48,429 nucleotides of DNA from Pseudomonas donghuensis. Lineage in GTDB: Bacteria > Pseudomonadota > Gammaproteobacteria > Pseudomonadales > Pseudomonadaceae. This document shows positions 48,426 through 48,429 of this stretch, one piece after another. The position numbers were made by a program, and so were the translations under genes. Below the pieces are notes generated by a model. That model had not been told where the DNA came from, did not search any database, and saw nothing but the letters and a program-made list of their open reading frames with translations. Each line of letters begins with the position of its first letter. The stretch's first letter is position 1. Where the stretch lies: assembly GCF_000259195.1 (NCBI RefSeq), contig NZ_JH650777.1, positions 33,595 through 82,023 on the forward strand. Direction: 5' to 3'.

Positions 48426-48429
48426 GCTG

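Noticed and set aside
1..48429. CRISPR arrays, prophage, insertion sequences, tRNA or rRNA genes
   Set aside because: No regularly spaced direct repeats, no transposase or phage structural genes, and no cloverleaf seen in the intergenic regions. Repeats found are all REP-type palindromes.

Overview
The window is a contiguous piece of a Pseudomonas chromosome, most likely from the P. putida group. The evidence is the high G+C, the gene order (photolyase cluster, hemH, uraA-upp, hpt, mqo, fadD-like/DUF1302/DUF1329/LuxR, lone pta), the gene-end REP palindromes, and Pseudomonas-restricted families (PA4642-like, DUF3077). I saw no prophage, insertion sequence, CRISPR array, rRNA or tRNA. It reads as core or conserved-accessory chromosome with about 46 genes.

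Left part (1-7.6 kb). After the end of a PagL-type lipid A deacylase comes a leftward light/near-UV stress cluster: rudS-like tRNA 4-thiouridine desulfidase, a MerR/LitR-class regulator, CPD photolyase phrB, and an SDR-fold protein without the catalytic Tyr/Lys. A renalase-like flavoenzyme lies just upstream and is divergent from a TIGR01777 epimerase and hemH. Both control regions carry the same paired box, TGTACA-N12-TGTAYA, which I propose as the LitR-class operator. From 7.6 to 11.7 kb lie nucleobase salvage genes (uraA-upp, divergent hpt) and small genes.

Middle (11.7-26 kb). Malate:quinone oxidoreductase, several small proteins and a YajG lipoprotein come first. Then follow a membrane acyltransferase, a CPXCG/DUF2007/HMCES-like trio, a dCache chemoreceptor and an M48 lipoprotein protease. 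A GDT1/UPF0016 Mn exporter has a clear yybP-ykoY (manganese) riboswitch with a readable translational switch. rsmC, a quinone-reductase/MerR/2-hydroxyacid dehydrogenase operon and a LysE exporter complete this part.

Right part (26-48.4 kb). A fatty-acyl-CoA ligase, an outer-membrane DUF1302 protein, a periplasmic DUF1329 protein and a MalT-type LuxR regulator form a fatty acid/ester utilisation locus. An AcoR-type sigma-54 activator is convergent with an aldehyde dehydrogenase that has a perfect -24/-12 promoter and an upstream palindrome. A REC-TPR response regulator, a soluble histidine kinase and a small lipoprotein are translationally coupled. Then come a glyoxalase II-like hydrolase, an OmpA lipoprotein, a DUF3077 gene behind a long structured leader, a periplasmic protein, a YihG-like acyltransferase, pta, slyD and a glutathione peroxidase. 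REP elements of two sequence classes cap many genes.

The best candidates for something under-described are the light-regulon architecture that links tRNA s4U removal with DNA photorepair, the HMCES-like protein with two replaced active-site residues, and the DUF3077 leader.
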